Program-made: the position numbers and the translations under genes | Shown: positions 29,312 through 38,752 of the stretch, piece after piece | Numbering within the stretch: position 1 is the first letter of the stretch | How the letters are laid out: the number at the start of each line of letters is the position of its first letter | Assembly: GCF_002220095.1 (NCBI RefSeq) | Contig: NZ_CP022372.1 | Location: 5,334,501 to 5,398,500, forward strand | Reading direction: 5' to 3' | Source: Bosea sp. AS-1 | GTDB taxonomy: Bacteria; Pseudomonadota; Alphaproteobacteria; Rhizobiales; Beijerinckiaceae | DNA: 64,000 bases | Notes under the pieces: model-generated | The model's input: the letters and a program-made list of their open reading frames with translations, nothing else | What the model was told of the DNA's origin: nothing | The model's database searches: none

Positions 29312-30670
29312 TCACTTCGCGTCGAGCAGTTCCTTCACCGAAAGCAGGACAAGCTCGTTGTCGTCGGCCTTCTTGGGATCGCGCGAGGAGGAGAACGGCA
29401 GATTGTTGTCGTTGCCGACCACGATCACGCCATTCGCCCGATCGACCACGTCGACGTTCTCGATGGTGAAGAACGGGAAGGTGAAAACGCCGTCCTTCGT
29501 GCCCTTCTTCGCCTTCCCGTCGGGATCGGCGATCTTCATCAGGTCGATATAACCGATCTTGCGCACCGGCTTGCCGACATTGGCGTCGGTCATCTCGATC
29601 TTCACGATGCGTTTGAACTTGGCGAGATCGTGGAAACAGTCCGGGCCCTTCTGGCCGGCCGGGCAGGCCTTGTCGGCGGTACCCTCGCCGTTATCCCGTT
29701 CGATGATGAGCGCCGTCGTGCCGTCGATCATGTTGAAGTCGCCGATGGCATTGCCCTTCTGCTCGAGCGGAAAGAACCAGGAGCGGCCAGTCCATTTTTC
29801 GTTGGCGACATCGAATTCGAGGATACGCAGCACCTCCTTGCCGTCCCGCTCCTCATAGGTCCTGGTCTCGGCGTTCCAGAACGGTCCTTCGAGCAGCGGA
29901 TAGAGGAAGCGGCCATCCGGCGACTGGGCCATGCCCTCGAAGCCCTTGGAGCGGCGGACGTTGAAGGCGACGGGCTGGTCCGGCGCGCCCGGCGTCGTGA
30001 CGGCATAGTGGTCCGGCGAACGGGCCGGCTTGCCGTCGACCTGCGTCTCGAACACGGCCTCGACCTTGCCGTCGGCATCGACGCGGATGAGATAAGGGCC
30101 GAACTCCTCGCCGATCCAATATTTGCCGCTGATCGGCTGGATCGACTCGGGGTCGAAATCGGCACCCGTCAGGTAGCGCTTCTCGGTGCCCTCATGGACG
30201 ATGCGGAAGGGGATCTTCTTATCCGGATCGTGCAGGAAGGTGGTCGAGAGACGCGCGATCACGCCCTTGTCGAAATCGGCCTTGAGGCGATGGAAGAACA
30301 GCATCGCATCCGGCGAGTTCGCCTTGGCACCGAAGCCGTTGTCGGTCAGAACGAGGAACTCGCCATTGCCGAGCGAGCGGATGCCGGAGAAACCCTGGAC
30401 CGGTTGACCGGCGAAGGGGGTCGACAGGCCGGTCGGGCGGCCGCCCGAAGTCCCCATCACCGAACCGACCGCCTCGACGCGCTTGCCAGGCGTGACGAAC
30501 TTGCCCGAGACCTTGAGATCGGCTGGCGCATCGGTCGGGGCCGGGATGATCGTCTCGGCCGGCAGCAGCGCCTGGCCGAGGAGCTTCGCGGGAAACTCCT
30601 TCTGCGGGGCCTCCGCCCCGGCGAGCATGGTCGACGACAGAAGCAGGGCGACGGCGAGCGAGGCACGCAT
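29312..30670 (-). CDS. Exported esterase-like/phytase-like beta-propeller protein
   Basis: A 452-residue periplasmic protein: Sec signal about 1-19 (MRASLAVALLLSSTMLAGA), then the esterase-like activity of phytase domain (PF13449 type), with GFSGIRSLGNGEFLVLTDNG and FEGMAQSPDGRFLYPLLEG. Members are thought to act on phosphate esters or other esters; substrate not shown. The ATG at 30670 has GGAG 8 bases upstream. A single-gene unit. Confidence 0.85.
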   Translation of the reverse strand: MRASLAVALLLSSTMLAGAEAPQKEFPAKLLGQALLPAETIIPAPTDAPADLKVSGKFVTPGKRVEAVGSVMGTSGGRPTGLSTPFAGQPVQGFSGIRSLGNGEFLVLTDNGFGAKANSPDAMLFFHRLKADFDKGVIARLSTTFLHDPDKKIPFRIVHEGTEKRYLTGADFDPESIQPISGKYWIGEEFGPYLIRVDADGKVEAVFETQVDGKPARSPDHYAVTTPGAPDQPVAFNVRRSKGFEGMAQSPDGRFLYPLLEGPFWNAETRTYEERDGKEVLRILEFDVANEKWTGRSWFFPLEQKGNAIGDFNMIDGTTALIIERDNGEGTADKACPAGQKGPDCFHDLAKFKRIVKIEMTDANVGKPVRKIGYIDLMKIADPDGKAKKGTKDGVFTFPFFTIENVDVVDRANGVIVVGNDNNLPFSSSRDPKKADDNELVLLSVKELLDAK

Positions 30671-30796
30671 AAGACACTCCGAGCTGAACAAGGTCAGCCC
30701 GCTTCGCGCGCCTGGATGGCAAGCCGACAACAGCCGGACGACGGTTCGGTGAAGCCGCGCGATGCTAAGGGCATCGGCCATTCCCGAAAGCCGGTT

Positions 30797-30813
30797 TCGA
30801 CCTTTCAGGTCGA
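30797..30813 (-). terminator. Weak hairpin after the nucleoside operon
   Basis: TCGACC (30797-30802) and GGTCGA (30808-30813) flank a five-base loop, directly after the ghrA-like stop on the minus strand. There is no T-run, so intrinsic termination is uncertain. Confidence 0.3.
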
Positions 30814-30816
30814 TGC

Positions 30817-31761
30817 TCAGTACCCGCGTGCCGGATCGACGGCGTGCAGCAGCGGCTCGCCCGCCTCCAGCCGCCTGATCTGGGCCGCGACCAGCGAGGC
30901 GATCGCGTCCGGCGCCGACATCGCCGCGTTATGCGGGGTGATCGTCACGCCCGGATGGCTCCAAAGCGGGGAATCCACCGGAAGCGGCTCGGTCTCGAAG
31001 ACATCGAGCGTCGCTCCCTTGAGCGTGCCGGCATCGAGCGCGGCGATGATGTCGTCCGCAACCTGCAGGCCGCCACGGCCGGGATTGATCAGGAACGGGC
31101 CGCCGAGCCGGCCGTCCTGTGCGAGGCCCGCCAGAAGCTCGGAATTGAGGATGCCCCGCGTCTCGGGCGTCAGAGGCACCAGGCTGACGAGAATATCGGT
31201 CCGGGCCAGGAAATCCTTCAGGCCCTCCTCGCCGGAGAAGGTTTGCAACCCCTCGATCGTCTTCGGCGACCGGCTCCAGCCGGCAACGTCGAAGCCGATC
31301 ACCTTGAGCTTGGCGGCGGCGTCCTGTCCGAGTTCGCCCAGCCCCATGATGCCGACACGCACGGAATGCGCCGCCGGCTGGTTGCGATCGTCCTCCCAGA
31401 GCTTCGCCTGCTGCTGACGCATGTAGCGATGCTGCTGGCGCAGATACATCAGGCAGTGCAGCACGACATATTCGCTCATCCGCGTCGTCAGGTCGGGATC
31501 GACCACGCGGGCGATCGGCACCTCCGGCAACTTGTCGTCGGCGAAGAGGAAATCGACGCCCGCGCCGAGCGAGAAGATCGCAGCGAGATTGGGCAGCCCG
31601 GTCAGACTCCCGGCCGGATGCTTCCAGCTCGCGACATAGTGCACGGCGCGGCGATCGAAGGGCTCGCCCGGCACCACGATCGGCATCTCGGGCAGGAGCG
31701 CCTGGAAACGTGCCCGCCAGTCCTCGACATGCCAGCCCGTCATGGCCAGAAGCAAACTCAT
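30817..31761 (-). CDS. ghrA: Glyoxylate/hydroxypyruvate reductase A-like (D-2-hydroxyacid dehydrogenase)
   Basis: A 314-residue NAD(P)H-dependent reductase. The Rossmann motif is [13 protein letters not shown] (about 140-152), with catalytic Arg in [10 protein letters not shown] (about 203), Glu in DVFETEPLP, and His in ITPHNAA. GhrA reduces glyoxylate and hydroxypyruvate. It overlaps the deoA stop (ATGA) and closes the nucleoside catabolic operon. Why a glyoxylate reductase ends this operon is unclear; it may act on C2 products linked to deoxyribose breakdown. Confidence 0.88.
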   Translation of the reverse strand: MSLLLAMTGWHVEDWRARFQALLPEMPIVVPGEPFDRRAVHYVASWKHPAGSLTGLPNLAAIFSLGAGVDFLFADDKLPEVPIARVVDPDLTTRMSEYVVLHCLMYLRQQHRYMRQQQAKLWEDDRNQPAAHSVRVGIMGLGELGQDAAAKLKVIGFDVAGWSRSPKTIEGLQTFSGEEGLKDFLARTDILVSLVPLTPETRGILNSELLAGLAQDGRLGGPFLINPGRGGLQVADDIIAALDAGTLKGATLDVFETEPLPVDSPLWSHPGVTITPHNAAMSAPDAIASLVAAQIRRLEAGEPLLHAVDPARGY

Positions 31762-33083
31762 GCCCGTGTTCTTTCCGTAACCCGTGCGGCGACCAGTTCG
31801 CCCCGTGCCGCACCCTCTCCGATCCGATAGGCCTTGCGCAAGCGCTCGCTTGCCGCATGGAAAGCATCCTCGCTGCGCGCATGGACGATGGCGAGCGGCC
31901 GATCCGGCCCGACCGCATCGCCGATGCCAGCGATTTCCGTGAGGCCCACGGCATGGTCGATGCCGTCTTGCGGCCGCACCCGGCCACCGCCGAGCGCCAC
32001 GACTGCGAGACCTACAGCACGGGTGTCGATGCCCGAGACCTTGCCCGCCGCAGCGGCGAAGACCGGCTTCACGAGCGGCGCCGCAGCAAGATGCTTTGCC
32101 GGCGCATCGAGCAGGTCGGCAGGGCCGCCAAGCGACACGACCATCCGCGCGAAGCGCTCTGCGGCAGCACCCGAGGCGAAAGCCTCCTCGATCCGACCGC
32201 GCGCCTGTTCCAGATCCGCCGCCAAGCCGCCAAGCAGCAGCATCTCGGCGCCAAGCGCGACTGTAACGTCATGGAAGCGCGGCTCGCGGCGGCGACCGGT
32301 CAGATGATCGAGCGCATAGGCGACCTCGAGCGCGTTGCCGGCAGCGCTCGCCAAAGGCTCGTCCATATCGGTGAGCAGTGCGGTGGTCGGCAGGCCGGCT
32401 CCATTGGCGACGCCGACAAGCGCCTGCGCCAGCGCGCGCGCCTTGGCCGGCTCGGGCAGGAAGGCGCCAGAGCCGAACTTCACATCCATGGCAAGGCCAT
32501 GCAGGCCGGCCGCGAGTTTCTTCGACAAGATCGAGGCGGTGATCAGCGGCAGCGATTCCACCGTCGCCGTGACGTCGCGGATGGCATAGAGGCGTTTGTC
32601 AGCCGGAGCGAGGTCGGCGGTCTGGCCGATGATGGCACAGCCGGCTTCGCGCACCACCTTGCGGAAGAGCGTGGTGTCCGGCTGGGTGACATAGCCGGGA
32701 ACGGCATCGAGCTTGTCGAGCGTGCCGCCGGTATGGCCGAGGCCGCGACCGGAGATCATCGGCACGTAGCCGCCGCAAGCCGCGACTGCAGCCGCGAGCG
32801 GCAAGCTCACCGTATCACCGACGCCACCGGTCGAGTGCTTGTCGAGGGCCGGTCCCGGCAAATCGTCCCAGTTCAGCACCGTGCCGGAATCGCGCATGGC
32901 GAGCGTCAGCGCCACCCGCTCCTTCTCGGTCATATCGTTGAAGTAGACCGCCATGGCGAGGGCCGCCGCCTGCCCCTCGCTGACCGAACCCTCCGTCAGC
33001 CCCGCGATGAACTGGCGGATATCGGCATCCGGCAATTCGCGGCCGTCGCGCTTGGCGGCGATGATCTCCTGGGTCAACCGCAT
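31758..33083 (-). CDS. deoA: Thymidine phosphorylase
   Basis: A 441-residue glycosyltransferase-3-fold enzyme that phosphorolyses thymidine or deoxyuridine to base and deoxyribose-1-phosphate. The signature [20 protein letters not shown] is near residues 83-102, [14 protein letters not shown] near 114, and the C-terminal PYNP domain follows. The ATG at 33083 gives family length and overlaps the deoC stop. Coupled to both neighbours by 4-base overlaps. Confidence 0.96.
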   Translation of the reverse strand: MRLTQEIIAAKRDGRELPDADIRQFIAGLTEGSVSEGQAAALAMAVYFNDMTEKERVALTLAMRDSGTVLNWDDLPGPALDKHSTGGVGDTVSLPLAAAVAACGGYVPMISGRGLGHTGGTLDKLDAVPGYVTQPDTTLFRKVVREAGCAIIGQTADLAPADKRLYAIRDVTATVESLPLITASILSKKLAAGLHGLAMDVKFGSGAFLPEPAKARALAQALVGVANGAGLPTTALLTDMDEPLASAAGNALEVAYALDHLTGRRREPRFHDVTVALGAEMLLLGGLAADLEQARGRIEEAFASGAAAERFARMVVSLGGPADLLDAPAKHLAAAPLVKPVFAAAAGKVSGIDTRAVGLAVVALGGGRVRPQDGIDHAVGLTEIAGIGDAVGPDRPLAIVHARSEDAFHAASERLRKAYRIGEGAARGELVAARVTERTRA

Positions 33084-33844
33084 CAGTAGGTTCCTGCCGT
33101 CAGGCCGCCGGCCTCCCCGCCACCGATCGCCGCGACCAGAGCACCGTAGAGCCCGCTTGCGCCGAAACGGAAACTCCGCGGCGTCGCCCAATCCGGCCCC
33201 ATGATCGCGTCGGCGAGATCGAGATAGCCCTTCGCGTCGGCGAGAGTACGGATGCCGCCGGAGGGCTTCAACCCGACCGGGCGGCCGGTCATGCTGATGA
33301 CGTTGAGCATCACCCGCGCCGCCGGGAGGCTGGCGGAATGGGCGGTCTTGCCGGTCGAGGTCTTGATGAAATCCGCGCCCGACGAGATGGCGAGCTCGGC
33401 CGCGAGCCTGACCTTGTCGAGATCGGGATATTCGCCGGTCTCGAGGATGACCTTCAGCAGCTTGTCGCCGCAGCGCATCTTGACGTTACGGACCATGGCA
33501 CTCGCCGCCGTGGTCTGGCCGGAGAGCACGGACTGCCAGGGCAGGACGAGGTCGATCTCGTCGGCGCCGGTCTCCAGCGCCGCCTCGGTCTCACGGATGA
33601 CGGGAGCGATCGGCGTGCCGCCCTCGGGGAAATTGACGACCGTCGCGATCCTGACCGGGCCGTCGCCCAGCGTCCCCCGTGCGACCGCGACAAAGCGCGG
33701 CCAGAGGCAAACGGCAGCGACCGGCACGGGACCAGAGACGGCGCGGCGGCAAAGATCGCGGGTGCCTTCCGCCGTGGCATCGTCGGCGAGATCGGTGAGG
33801 TCGAGCAACGCGAGCGCGCGTCTCGCGAGGGCTTCATCCGACAT
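33083..33844 (-). CDS. deoC: Deoxyribose-phosphate aldolase
   Basis: A 253-residue class I aldolase cleaving deoxyribose-5-phosphate to glyceraldehyde-3-phosphate and acetaldehyde. The Schiff-base Lys is in [13 protein letters not shown] (about 160-172), and EIDLVLPW and LKPSGGIRT are conserved. It lies between the purine nucleoside phosphorylase and deoA in the operon. No phosphopentomutase (deoB) gene is present here. Confidence 0.96.
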   Translation of the reverse strand: MSDEALARRALALLDLTDLADDATAEGTRDLCRRAVSGPVPVAAVCLWPRFVAVARGTLGDGPVRIATVVNFPEGGTPIAPVIRETEAALETGADEIDLVLPWQSVLSGQTTAASAMVRNVKMRCGDKLLKVILETGEYPDLDKVRLAAELAISSGADFIKTSTGKTAHSASLPAARVMLNVISMTGRPVGLKPSGGIRTLADAKGYLDLADAIMGPDWATPRSFRFGASGLYGALVAAIGGGEAGGLTAGTY

Positions 33845-33847
33845 GGT

Positions 33848-34660
33848 TCAAAGCTCCGACAAAAAGGCGCGCAGCAGCCGGCGCAGGGAGCGCGCAGCCA
33901 TCGCGGCGACGTCGCGCGTCTCGCCATGATGCGGGGCGCCGCCATGGAGGCCGGCGCCCATATTGGTGACGATGGACAGGGCGGCGACCCTGATGTCGTG
34001 GCGCCGCGCCAGGATGACCTCCGGCACAGTCGACATGCCGACGAGATCGGCCCCGAGCGTCTTCGCCATGCGGATCTCGGCCGGCGTCTCGAAGCTCGGG
34101 CCCGAGAACCACATGTAGACGCCCTCGCCCAGCGGTACCATCGCGTTCGCCGCCGCCCGTTTGAGGCGGCCGCGCAGCAGGGGGTCATAGGCATCGACCA
34201 TCGGCACGAAGCGGCCATCACCCTTGTCGCCGACCAGCGGATTGGGGCCGTTGAAGTTGATGTGGTCGGTGATGAGCGCGAGGCCGCCCGGCCCCATATC
34301 CGGCCTGAGCGAGCCCGCCGCATTGGTCAGGATCAGCGGCGGAGAGCCGAAGGCGGTGAGCAGGCCGAGCGGCACACGCATCACCGCGGAATCGCCGCCC
34401 TCGTAGTAGTGGGCACGGCCCTGGTAGATCAGCACCTTGCGACCGAACAGCGTGCCGTAGCAGAGCTGGCGGGCATGGCCGGAAACCTCGCCGCGCGGAA
34501 AGCCGGGGATATCGGCATAAGCGATCCGCACCGCATCCTGCATGTCGTCGACGACCGAGCCCAGACCGGTGCCGAGCACCAGCGCGCATTCGATCGGACC
34601 GTCGACCCCCCTGTCGATCAGCGCCGAGGCTGCTTCGTCGAAGGCCGGATCGGCCGCCAT
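33848..34660 (-). CDS. Purine-nucleoside phosphorylase, trimeric (PNP/XapA) type
   Basis: A 270-residue enzyme phosphorolysing purine (deoxy)nucleosides. GTGLGSVVDDM is the phosphate loop (about 30-40), GRAHYYEG (about 81-88) and NAAGSLRPDMGPG are conserved, and GPSFETPAEIRM binds the nucleoside. This is the low-molecular-mass trimeric class, unlike hexameric DeoD. Three bases separate it from deoC. Confidence 0.94.
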   Translation of the reverse strand: MAADPAFDEAASALIDRGVDGPIECALVLGTGLGSVVDDMQDAVRIAYADIPGFPRGEVSGHARQLCYGTLFGRKVLIYQGRAHYYEGGDSAVMRVPLGLLTAFGSPPLILTNAAGSLRPDMGPGGLALITDHINFNGPNPLVGDKGDGRFVPMVDAYDPLLRGRLKRAAANAMVPLGEGVYMWFSGPSFETPAEIRMAKTLGADLVGMSTVPEVILARRHDIRVAALSIVTNMGAGLHGGAPHHGETRDVAAMAARSLRRLLRAFLSEL

Positions 34661-34699
34661 GCAAATTCCCTCCCGGCCGCCGTCGCAGGCCGCCGCAAA

Positions 34700-35125
34700 T
34701 CACCGCGGCAAGTTGGCCGGTCCGAAGGACGCTGGCAACAGCTCTTCCAGCGTGAAACGCGCACGGACGCCTTCGGGTCCGGCGATGGCGACCGGCGTCT
34801 CTGGCAGGGCGAATTCGCGGATGCGCTGACGGCAGGCGCCGCAGGGCGTGACCAGTTCCGCGCCCTCGCCAAAGACGAGGATCGCGCTGATCGCCTTGGC
34901 ACCGCCCGCGATCATCGCGGAGATCGCGCCGGCCTCGGCGCAGGCGCCAACCGGATAAGCCGCGTTCTCGACATTGCAGCCGGCATAGATCGTGCCGTCG
35001 TCGGCCAGCAGCGCCGCGCCGACCTTGAAGCGCGAATAGGGTGCATAGGCGCGCGGCTGAATACGAGAGGCCGCGGCGAAAAGCGCGGCGAAATCGGGAG
35101 CGGCCAAATCAGCGTTCCTTGACAT
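34700..35125 (-). CDS. cdd: Cytidine deaminase
   Basis: A 141-residue homotetrameric-type deaminase converting (deoxy)cytidine to (deoxy)uridine. The catalytic motif is CAEAGAI (about 73-79) after CNVENAAYPVGA, and the zinc ligands PCGACRQ are near 104. The start overlaps the end of the upstream permease gene by 17 bases, so translational coupling is likely. Feeds uridine-type nucleosides to DeoA. Confidence 0.95.
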   Translation of the reverse strand: MSRNADLAAPDFAALFAAASRIQPRAYAPYSRFKVGAALLADDGTIYAGCNVENAAYPVGACAEAGAISAMIAGGAKAISAILVFGEGAELVTPCGACRQRIREFALPETPVAIAGPEGVRARFTLEELLPASFGPANLPR

Positions 35126-36083
35126 AGGGGATCCCGGAGGCCTTCGGCGGTGTCGCCTTGCCGATGAAGCCAGCGAGCAGGACGATGGTCATCAGATAAG
35201 GCAGCGCCTGGATCGCTTCCACCGGCACGAGACCAATCCCTGGCAAGCTGACGCCCTGGAGCCGAATAGCGACCGCATCGAGCAGACCGAAGAGCAGGCA
35301 GGCGCCGAGCGCGGGCACCGGCCGCCAATTGGCGAAAATCACCGCCGCGAGCGCAATGAAGCCGCGCCCTGCCGTCATCTGCGGCAGGAAGCCGGCCGAC
35401 TGCGCTACGGCAAGATAGGTGCCGCCGATGCCGCAGAGCAGGCCGCAAATCGCGACCGCGGCATAGCGCAGGCCGGCGACGGAGATGCCGGCCGTGTCGA
35501 CGGCGGCCGGGTTCTCGCCCACCGCACGGATGCGCAGGCCGAAGCGGGTGCGCTTCAGCAGAAGCGCTGTCACCAGCACGGCGAAGAACGCGAGATAGGC
35601 CGGCACGGCATGGCCGGAGATGACCTCGTCGTAGAGCAGGCCGAGCGCCGGGACATGCTCGCGCGCCCAGCGCGCGAAGGGCAGCGACAGCTCGCCGAAA
35701 CGTGCCGCGCCCTCGAGCGACGGCGTGCGCCCGCCCTGGCCGTACCAGGCATTGCCGATGACGACGGTGAGCCCCGCCGCCAACATGTTGACTGCGACGC
35801 CGGAGACGATCTGATTGCCGCGCCAGGTGATGGCGGCAAAGCCATGCAGCAGCGCCAGCGCGATCGAGGCGAGAATGCCGGCGCCAAGTCCCGCCCAGGC
35901 CGATCCGGTGGCGTAGGCGGCGACGGCAGCGGCGAAGGCTGCGATCAGCATCTTGCCTTCGAGGCCGATATCGACGACCCCCGCCTTCTCCGACCACAAC
36001 CCCGCCATCGCCGCGCAGATCAGCGGGATAGAGAGCCGGACCATGGAATCGAGCACGACGGCGACCGTCTGGAGCCAGTCCAT
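35109..36083 (-). CDS. Nucleoside-type (BMP family) ABC transporter permease, second subunit
   Basis: A 324-residue permease of the branched-chain/RbsC superfamily with about eight helices: EKAGVVDIGLEGKMLIAAFA (about 30-49) and MTAGRGFIALAAVIFANW (about 232-249) are diagnostic for the YufQ/NupC-type partner. The ATG overlaps the stop of the first permease. With BMP protein and two-domain ATPase it forms a nucleoside importer. Confidence 0.93.
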   Translation of the reverse strand: MDWLQTVAVVLDSMVRLSIPLICAAMAGLWSEKAGVVDIGLEGKMLIAAFAAAVAAYATGSAWAGLGAGILASIALALLHGFAAITWRGNQIVSGVAVNMLAAGLTVVIGNAWYGQGGRTPSLEGAARFGELSLPFARWAREHVPALGLLYDEVISGHAVPAYLAFFAVLVTALLLKRTRFGLRIRAVGENPAAVDTAGISVAGLRYAAVAICGLLCGIGGTYLAVAQSAGFLPQMTAGRGFIALAAVIFANWRPVPALGACLLFGLLDAVAIRLQGVSLPGIGLVPVEAIQALPYLMTIVLLAGFIGKATPPKASGIPYVKER

Positions 36084-37201
36084 CAGCCGGTTCCCCCGCG
36101 GCCGAGGGCCATCGCGACCAGCCGGCGAAACAATCCGTCGAGCGCGCCGGCGAAGAGGATGAGCACGCCGCCGATCACCACCACCATGTCGCGGGTGATG
36201 GTCGGCTTGTCGAAGGAGAGCTCCGCCCCGCCCTGGTAGAGCACGCCGAAGAGCAGGGCCGCCAGGCCCACCCCGACCGGATGACCGCGCCCCATCAGGG
36301 CAACCGCGATGCCGACGAAGCCGTAGCCGGCCGTGAAGTCGAGCACCAGCCGGTGCTGCACGCCGAGCGCCTCGTTGACGGCGAGCCCGCCGGCGAGCGC
36401 GCCCGAGATCGCCATCGCGACCATGGTGACGGCCGCAGGCGAGATGCCGGCATAGGCCGCGGCGCGGGGATTGGCTCCGACGGTGCGGATCGCATAGCCC
36501 AACCGCGTGCGCCAAATCAGCAGCCAGACCGCGACGAGCGCCATCAGCGCCAGCAGGAAGGCACTGTTGAGCGGTGTTGCCGGCAGCTTGAGGCCGAGCG
36601 GCGCGAGAAGCTGGTGCATCGGCGTCAGCACGGCCTGGGGCGGGAAATCCGGCGTCTCCGGCTGCATCGAGCCGACCTTGCCGATCACTTCGCGCAGCAG
36701 ATAGACGATCAGCGTCGCCGCGACGAAATTCAGCATGATCGTGGTAATGACGACGTGGCTGCCGCGCCGCGCCTGCAGCCAGCCCGGAATGAAGGCATAG
36801 AACGCGCCGGCCGCTGCCGCCGCGAGGATGGCGATCGGCGCGGCGAGGAACCCCAGCGTCGCAAGAAAGCCCGGCATCGCCGAGAGTGCCGCACAGGCGA
36901 GCGCCGCGCCGATGCCGGCAATGGTCGCCTGCCCCTCGCCGCCGATATTGAACAGCCCGGCATGGAAGGCGACCGCGACGGCGAGCCCGGTGAAGATGAA
37001 ATTCGTGGTGTAGTAGAGCGTGAACCCGATGCCCTCGGCGCTGCCGAGCGCGCCGCGCAGGAGCAATGCCGTGGCCTCCAGCGGATTCTCGCCGATGCCC
37101 AGGACGACAAGGCCGGCGACGAGCAGGGCCGCCGCCACCGAAACGAGGGGCACGAGCGCGTTGTCGGCCCAGCGCGGCAGCTCGACAGGGGCCGCGCTCA
37201 T
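36083..37201 (-). CDS. Nucleoside-type (BMP family) ABC transporter permease, first subunit
   Basis: A 372-residue permease with about ten helices. FTGLAVAVAFHAGLFNIGGE and GANPRAAAYAGI are typical for the YufP/NupB-like partner. The ATG at 37201 overlaps the stop of the ATPase gene by four bases. Confidence 0.93.
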   Translation of the reverse strand: MSAAPVELPRWADNALVPLVSVAAALLVAGLVVLGIGENPLEATALLLRGALGSAEGIGFTLYYTTNFIFTGLAVAVAFHAGLFNIGGEGQATIAGIGAALACAALSAMPGFLATLGFLAAPIAILAAAAAGAFYAFIPGWLQARRGSHVVITTIMLNFVAATLIVYLLREVIGKVGSMQPETPDFPPQAVLTPMHQLLAPLGLKLPATPLNSAFLLALMALVAVWLLIWRTRLGYAIRTVGANPRAAAYAGISPAAVTMVAMAISGALAGGLAVNEALGVQHRLVLDFTAGYGFVGIAVALMGRGHPVGVGLAALLFGVLYQGGAELSFDKPTITRDMVVVIGGVLILFAGALDGLFRRLVAMALGRGGTG

Positions 37202-38736
37202 GCGGCCTCGTCCGTCACGCCGGCCATCAGCAGGCCGAGATCGCGTTCGTCCGCCCGCTCCGCGGCGCGCTCGCCGGTGATGCGGCCACCGCACATGGCG
37301 AGGATGCGATCGGAAAGCGCCATTACCTCCTCAAGCTCGACCGAGACGAGCAGGATCGCGACACCGGCATCGCGCAGCTCGACCAGCCGGCGATGAATGA
37401 ACTCGATGGCGCCGATATCGACACCGCGCGTCGGCTGGCCGACGAGCAGCACCTTGGGATTTCGCTCGATCTCGCGGGCGAGCACGATCTTCTGCTGGTT
37501 GCCGCCGGAGAATTTCGCGGTCTTCAATGCTGGGTCAGGCGGACGCACATCATAGGCGGCGAAGGCCGTCCGCGCATGCGCCTCGATCCGCGCCGGCGAG
37601 AGGAAGGGCCCGGCGCGAAACGCTATGTCTCCCTGATAGCCGAGGATCGCGTTCTCGGCCGCGCTGAAGGCCGTGACGAGGCCGCTGCGGTGGCGGTCCT
37701 CGGGGATATGCATCAGGCCGCGCTCGCGCAGTTTGGCAGGATGGCGATCCGCTGCCGTGAGAATCCTGCCATCCAGGCGAACGACGCCGCGAGTTGGCTG
37801 GATCAGCCCGGCGAGCACCTCCAGCAATTCGCTCTGGCCGTTGCCGGCAACGCCAGCGATACCGACGATCTCGCCGGCATGGAGCGTCAGGCTGACATCC
37901 TGCAAGGTCTCGGTGCCGCGCGCATCGCAGCAGGACAGGCCGGCCGCTTCGAGGACGGGAGTGCCGCGCTCGCGCGGCGGCTTCTCGACGCGCAGCAGCA
38001 CACGTCGCCCGACCATCGCCTCCGCCAGCGCCGGCGGCGAGGTATCTGCCGTTCGGAAATCGGCGACCATCTCGCCGCGGCGCATCACCGAGACCGTATC
38101 GGTGGTGGCCATGATCTCGCGCAGCTTGTGGGTGATCAGGATCACCGTCTTGCCTTGTGCCTTCAATGCCCGGAGCAATGTGAAGAGCTGGTCCGCTTCG
38201 GCCGGCGTCAAAACCGCAGTCGGCTCGTCGAGGATCAGGATCTCGGCACCGCGATAGAGCGCCTTCAGGATCTCGACGCGCTGCTGCAGACCGACGGAGA
38301 GCTCGCCGACGATAGTGTCAGGGTCGATCGCGAGGCCGTATTCCCCGGACAGTCGCGCCAGCTCGGCCCTGGCTTTCGCCAGGCCGCCCTTCAGCATGGC
38401 GCCGCCCTCGGCGCCGAGCACGACGTTCTCGACCACGCTCAGCGTCTCCACCAGCATGAAATGCTGATGGACCATGCCGATGCCGCTCGCGATCGCATCG
38501 GCAGGCGATCGGATACGGCGCGGCTGCCCCTTGATCCTGATCTCGCCGGCATCGGCCTCGTAGAAGCCGTAGAGGATCGACATCAGCGTCGACTTGCCGG
38601 CACCGTTCTCGCCAACGATGCCGTGGATCGAACCCGCCGTAACCGAAAGCCGAACATCCTTGTTCGCCGCGACCGAGCCGAAGCGCTTCGAGATGCCGAC
38701 GAGTTCGATCGCTGGAGAGGAAGGAGCGGTGCTCAA
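37198..38736 (-). CDS. Nucleoside-type ABC transporter ATP-binding protein, two ATPase domains
   Basis: A 512-residue tandem ATPase. Domain 1 has [10 protein letters not shown] (about 40-49), ELSVGLQQRVEILKAL and ILDEPTAVLTP; domain 2 has GVAGNGQSELLEVLAG (about 299-314), FSGGNQQKIVLAREI and LLVGQPTRGVD. Domain 2 has the degenerate Walker A typical of this family, so one site is probably inactive. It energises the two permeases downstream. Confidence 0.94.
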   Translation of the reverse strand: MSTAPSSPAIELVGISKRFGSVAANKDVRLSVTAGSIHGIVGENGAGKSTLMSILYGFYEADAGEIRIKGQPRRIRSPADAIASGIGMVHQHFMLVETLSVVENVVLGAEGGAMLKGGLAKARAELARLSGEYGLAIDPDTIVGELSVGLQQRVEILKALYRGAEILILDEPTAVLTPAEADQLFTLLRALKAQGKTVILITHKLREIMATTDTVSVMRRGEMVADFRTADTSPPALAEAMVGRRVLLRVEKPPRERGTPVLEAAGLSCCDARGTETLQDVSLTLHAGEIVGIAGVAGNGQSELLEVLAGLIQPTRGVVRLDGRILTAADRHPAKLRERGLMHIPEDRHRSGLVTAFSAAENAILGYQGDIAFRAGPFLSPARIEAHARTAFAAYDVRPPDPALKTAKFSGGNQQKIVLAREIERNPKVLLVGQPTRGVDIGAIEFIHRRLVELRDAGVAILLVSVELEEVMALSDRILAMCGGRITGERAAERADERDLGLLMAGVTDEAA

Positions 38737-38752
38737 GAACGCGGCCCGCGCC